Assembly: GCA_025465405.1 (NCBI GenBank)
Contig: JAODNL010000396.1
Span: forward strand, 1-8,357
From: Pseudonocardiales bacterium
GTDB lineage: Bacteria > Actinomycetota > Actinomycetes > Mycobacteriales > Jatrophihabitantaceae
DNA: 8,357 bases
Direction of reading: 5' to 3'
In this document: positions 5,847-8,357 of the stretch, piece by piece
Layout: the number at the start of each line of letters is the position of its first letter
How positions within the stretch are numbered: the first letter of the stretch is position 1
The notes under the pieces: model-generated
Told to the model about the DNA's origin: nothing
Seen by the model: the letters and a program-made list of their open reading frames with translations, nothing else
Database searches by the model: none
Translations under genes and position numbers: made by a program

Positions 5847-5998
5847 GCTACGGTCCGTGACAGCCCGGTTAATGGCAGCCGCCGCGCAACCACCGCGCAA
5901 CCGCCGGCTTCGTCTTGATCACGGGACTGAGGCGGGGCGTTCCCGGCTGGTGTCGGTGCGCTCGGAAAACGCCGGCACCGCACGGTCAAACGCAGCCG

Positions 5999-6020
5999 GC
6001 GCCTCGCGTCGCAGAGGCGC
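5999..6020 (-). terminator. Stem-loop downstream of the anti-sigma gene
   Basis: GCGCCTC (5999-6005) pairs perfectly with GAGGCGC (6014-6020) across an 8-nt loop. It starts 43 nt past the anti-sigma stop on the minus strand and lies before the HAD gene, as expected for a terminator separating the two units. No strong T-run follows the stem. The rest of the 229-nt spacer (5835-6063) shows only the candidate HAD -10. Confidence 0.4.
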
Positions 6021-6063
6021 GTCACGGGAAAGAACGAAAGGTCGGTAGAACGGCTGCACCAGC

Positions 6064-7332
6064 TCAGATCTTGATGCAGATTCCGAGAAGGGACAGCAGG
6101 CAGGTCGGAGGTGCGCTCGGCCCGCTGGGTGCGGTGCTCGTGTGCGGTAGCAGCGTCGGGACCTGGACCGTCACGGACGGCAAGGGCAGGTTGGGCAGCG
6201 TCAGACCACCGGAGCTGCCGCTCGTGCCCGTGCTGCCCGGGGTCGTATTCGTCGCTGCGCCCGTGCCGGCTCCGGTCCCGGTCCCGGTTCCTGTGCTCGG
6301 CTGCGAGCCGGTCGCCGGAGCGTTCGGATGCGTGGACGTCTTGGGCTTGCCGTGCGGCGCGCCGGTGGACGGCGTCGTCGTTCCGGGTCCCGACGGCCTC
6401 GACGGCGCCGGGGGCAGGGTGCACACCGGTCCGGGCACCGGGCCGAGGGCGTCGGTCGGTGCGCTCGCGAGCGAGCTGCAGCCGATCATCCGCTGCAGCG
6501 CGCCGGCCCGGGTGAGGGCGTCGCTGACCAGCTGCGCCGAGGACGCGGCGCGGTCGTGCAGGGCGCCGGCAGGCAGTCGGCTGACGATCGCCTGCAGTTT
6601 CGTGAGCTGTCCGGGCGACCAGCTGGTGAGTACGCCCAAGGAATCAGTGGAGCCGTTGCGGACGGCCTGGCCGCCGAGCAGCTGCGCGGCGGCGCGGACG
6701 TCGGAGTCGGCCGAACCGAGTGTGCTGGTGATGAGCGTCGCGGTGTGCGGGTTCACCCCTCCGGCGGCGGACGGGCCGGCGCCCAGCGCCGATGCCGACG
6801 TGCGATTGAGCAGGTCGGTCACCTCGTCGGCGCGGGTGGAGGCGAAGGACAGGTACTGCTTGCCGCGCGCCGTGCCGCCGGCGGTTAGTGACAGCTGCAC
6901 GTTCTCATTGGCGCGTTTGAGCGCGTAGAGGGTGTCGCCCGGCAGTGCCTTCTTGCTGACCCACACGGCGCCGCCGAGTAGCAGCGCGAACACGGCCACG
7001 ACGGCCGTGACGATCGCCAGTGGACGGCCCAGGGAAAGCCGACGAACCTGTCCGGCGATGGTGCCGAACCGCTGGGCCAACGAGCGAGGCTCGGGTTCGA
7101 CGGCGACCACGGCCGCCGGGTGCTCACTGTGCGTGCCCTCGGCGACCAGTCGGGGTGCGACGGCGACCAGCTGAGCACGCAGCTCGGCGCGGAAGTGGGC
7201 CCGGGGGGCGGGAGCGGGCTCGAGCTCGCGCAGCTCCGCGACGAGCTGCCGGATACGCGGATCCGCCGACCGCTCGGGATCCTCGTACCTCCGCAGGGAT
7301 GCGCTCAGCATCGAGACGCGATGCTCAGCCAT
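6064..7332 (-). CDS. rsbN: DUF5667 membrane anti-sigma factor, RsbN type
   Basis: Predicted to bind and hold the adjacent BldN-type sigma factor at the membrane. The 422 aa have three parts. The cytoplasmic region (1-104) carries an anti-sigma-like helix, PRAHFRAELRAQLVAVAP (43-60), and has no Cys, so it is not a zinc anti-sigma domain. One transmembrane helix lies at about 105-125. The extracytoplasmic DUF5667 domain begins ALPGDTLYALKRANENVQL (129-147) and runs into helices to about 285, then a Pro/Ser/Thr/Gly-rich tail (about 305-410) and a short hydrophobic end containing Cys411 and Cys419. ATG at 7332 is preferred: GAGGG (7342-7346) is 9 nt upstream, but it directly abuts the alternative ATG at 7341. 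The gene follows the sigma gene by 141 nt containing a probable σBldN promoter. The symbol rests on context and domain layout, not on an alignment. Confidence 0.85.
   Translation of the reverse strand: MAEHRVSMLSASLRRYEDPERSADPRIRQLVAELRELEPAPAPRAHFRAELRAQLVAVAPRLVAEGTHSEHPAAVVAVEPEPRSLAQRFGTIAGQVRRLSLGRPLAIVTAVVAVFALLLGGAVWVSKKALPGDTLYALKRANENVQLSLTAGGTARGKQYLSFASTRADEVTDLLNRTSASALGAGPSAAGGVNPHTATLITSTLGSADSDVRAAAQLLGGQAVRNGSTDSLGVLTSWSPGQLTKLQAIVSRLPAGALHDRAASSAQLVSDALTRAGALQRMIGCSSLASAPTDALGPVPGPVCTLPPAPSRPSGPGTTTPSTGAPHGKPKTSTHPNAPATGSQPSTGTGTGTGAGTGAATNTTPGSTGTSGSSGGLTLPNLPLPSVTVQVPTLLPHTSTAPSGPSAPPTCLLSLLGICIKI
6259..6294 (-). repeat. Six degenerate 6-bp repeats encoding a Thr-Gly/Ala-Gly tract
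   Basis: Six consecutive hexamers encode TGTGTGAGTG-type dipeptides (residues 347-358) in the extracytoplasmic tail of the anti-sigma factor. Several units are identical (cccggt on the plus strand), which suggests recent slippage. The tract probably acts as a flexible, cell-wall-spanning linker, and its length may vary between strains. Confidence 0.7.
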
Positions 7333-7428
7333 GATGGACATCCCTCGAGCCGACTAGACACTCTGCGTAACTGGATCGGGCAGGCGATGACGATTCGCGC
7401 ACGATCACCTGCTCGGCGTTCACCGTCT

Positions 7429-7456
7429 TCAACGACGGGACGGCACTTTCGTTACG
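7429..7456 (-). promoter_or_regulatory. Probable σBldN-dependent promoter of the anti-sigma gene
   Basis: On the minus strand CGTAAC (7451-7456) and CGTTGA (7429-7434) are separated by exactly 16 nt. This equals the σBldN promoter consensus of Streptomyces as I remember it. It lies between the sigma stop and the anti-sigma start and points into the anti-sigma gene, about 97 nt upstream of the start. The -35 element is also the centre of an 11-bp odd palindrome, TTCGT-A-ACGAA (7448-7458). In Streptomyces rsbN is reported as a σBldN target, which fits. Confidence 0.75.
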
Positions 7457-7473
7457 AAGCGTCGGGTCGGTGA

Positions 7474-8292
7474 TCATCGCATCTCGCTACTGATCAGTTC
7501 GGCGAGCTTGCGCACCGCCCGATGCTGCAGCGCCTTGATCGCGCCGTCGTTCTTGCCCATGACGGCGGCGGTCTCGCTGACCGAGAAGCCCTGGATGAAC
7601 CGCAGCATGACGCACTCGCGCTGCTCGTTACCCAATTGCCGGACGGCCGCCATCAGGTACTCGGAGTCGAGCGTGTCGAGCACGGCCGATTCGGGGCTCG
7701 GTTCACGGTCGTTGCCCTCGATGGTGTCGGCCGTGGTGATCTCGAGGCGGTGCCGAGCCGACTTCATGTGATCGAGCACGATGTTGCGGGCGATGGTGAT
7801 GAACCAGGCGCCGATGTCGCGGCCCTGGTAGCTGATCGTGCTGATGCGCCGGAGCGCGCGCAGGAACGTCTCGCTGGTGAAGTCCTCGGCGAGGGCGCGG
7901 TCGTTCACACGGAAATAGACGAAGCGGAAAACGGTGTCCACGTAGCGGTCGTAGAGCTGGCCGAACGCCTCGCCGTCGCCGTCCTGCGCCAGGCGCACCA
8001 GAGCCCACGTCTCGACGTGCTGCTCGTCGATAACGCCCGGCTCGCCCGCTTCGGGCGCGGGCGCCGAGCCGCCGCGCACCCCGCCGGCGCCGCCCCGGCT
8101 ACGACTGGTCTTGTGGGGCACCGCGCCGACGTCGATCGCCATGGCCATCGGTTCGGGCAGCGCACCACCGGCGACTGCGAACGCCGGGCGCGTACCCATC
8201 GCGGCGAGTACGTCGTTGACCAATCCGGCGAGCACCCGCAGCCCGGACCCGGAGTCGGCAGACCCGGGATACGGCGAAGCTGGGCGTGGCAT
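7474..8292 (-). CDS. bldN: ECF-type sigma factor, BldN family
   Basis: A 272-aa RNA polymerase sigma factor of the extracytoplasmic-function group. Region 2 spans about 95-180 (AFGQLYDRYVDTVFRF, AEDFTSETFLRALRRI, GAWFITIARN) and region 4 about 205-265, with the promoter -35 reader helix-turn-helix in FSVSETAAVMGKNDGAIKAL (236-255). The core closely resembles Streptomyces BldN as I recall it, including TSETFLRALRRI, YQGRD-GAW and GKN-GAIK. About 95 residues precede region 2; Streptomyces BldN likewise has a long N-terminal extension that is removed by proteolysis, and a similar pro-sequence is likely here. ATG at 8292 has GAAGGG (8302-8307) with 9-nt spacing. In Streptomyces BldN drives chaplin, rodlin and bldM expression during aerial growth; the targets here are unknown apart from the probable anti-sigma promoter just downstream. 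Confidence 0.9.
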   Translation of the reverse strand: MPRPASPYPGSADSGSGLRVLAGLVNDVLAAMGTRPAFAVAGGALPEPMAMAIDVGAVPHKTSRSRGGAGGVRGGSAPAPEAGEPGVIDEQHVETWALVRLAQDGDGEAFGQLYDRYVDTVFRFVYFRVNDRALAEDFTSETFLRALRRISTISYQGRDIGAWFITIARNIVLDHMKSARHRLEITTADTIEGNDREPSPESAVLDTLDSEYLMAAVRQLGNEQRECVMLRFIQGFSVSETAAVMGKNDGAIKALQHRAVRKLAELISSEMR

Positions 8293-8357
8293 TCGTCGGG
8301 ACCCTTCGGGGGGACTGTCGGCACCGGCGCGTGAAGACCGCGCTAACGTTACCTGCG
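8293..8357 (-). other. Upstream region of the sigma gene, cut by the window edge
   Basis: These 65 nt hold the Shine-Dalgarno GAAGGG (8302-8307) and an 8-bp palindrome, TAACGTTA (8344-8351), within GGTAACGTTAG on the minus strand. The GGTAAC resembles a σBldN -35, but no CGTTGA-like element lies 16 nt downstream. The true promoter may lie beyond the window. Confidence 0.4.

Noticed and set aside
6259..6294. Hexamer repeats as a CRISPR or regulatory array
   Set aside because: Units are contiguous without spacers and encode an in-frame Thr-Gly linker.
5915..6928. 337-codon plus-strand open frame opposite the anti-sigma gene
   Set aside because: Val/Pro and Ser/Cys-rich low-complexity translation; the minus strand encodes a coherent DUF5667 protein.
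7333..7341. Anti-sigma start at ATG 7341
   Set aside because: GAGGG directly abuts this ATG with no spacer; the same GAGGG is 9 nt before ATG 7332.
7366..7371. Plus-strand CGTAAC upstream of the anti-sigma start
   Set aside because: The sequence 16 nt downstream (TGACGA) does not fit CGTTGA, and no plus-strand gene follows.
7522..8334. 270-codon plus-strand open frame opposite the sigma gene
   Set aside because: Antisense shadow of bldN; no domain and no Shine-Dalgarno.
8344..8352. GGTAAC near the window end as a σBldN promoter of the sigma gene itself
   Set aside because: No CGTTGA-like hexamer 15-17 nt downstream on the minus strand.

Overview
The window is chromosomal DNA of a high-GC actinobacterium. 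Codons end mostly in G or C, and the gene order proC – small MerR-type HTH – 32-residue ribosomal protein – galE2-like protein – acyltransferase, with a SerB1-like HAD phosphatase nearby, is from memory the Rv0500–Rv0505c block of Mycobacterium tuberculosis. It lies beside a BldN-type sigma factor and its anti-sigma factor, as near bldN in Streptomyces. The genus cannot be fixed from this sequence; a filamentous or Frankia/Geodermatophilus-type lineage is plausible but is only inference.

Layout, plus strand (1–4964): a proline dehydrogenase is followed 5 nt later by pyrroline-5-carboxylate reductase (proC), so both directions of the proline/P5C step sit in one transcript. A 170-nt spacer leads to an 84-aa helix-turn-helix protein. 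A hairpin-rich 128-nt leader follows, then the tiny ribosomal protein bS22. Next come an atypical SDR (NAD-binding epimerase-like) and a lysophospholipid acyltransferase, separated by 2 nt. A hairpin spans the acyltransferase stop codon. A DUF2784 membrane protein ends the plus-strand block and overlaps the next gene tail to tail by 15 nt.

Layout, minus strand (8357–4950): the ECF sigma factor BldN comes first, then the membrane-spanning DUF5667 anti-sigma factor (RsbN type), then the HAD-IB phosphatase. Between sigma and anti-sigma lies a sequence, CGTAAC-N16-CGTTGA, that matches the σBldN promoter consensus I remember from Streptomyces. It faces the anti-sigma gene, which suggests negative feedback.

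Functional picture: proline turnover, a ribosome component, a probable phospholipid/envelope module (acyltransferase plus HAD phosphatase plus SDR), and a developmental or envelope-stress sigma switch. Three genes (proline dehydrogenase, DUF2784, HAD) have a -10-like hexamer ending exactly 6 nt before the start codon and no good Shine-Dalgarno, which suggests leaderless transcripts. I see no tRNA, rRNA, CRISPR, insertion sequence, phage or attachment site, and no gene-free stretch over 300 nt. The region looks like conserved core genome; the points of interest are regulatory sites and divergent motifs rather than a new accessory system.
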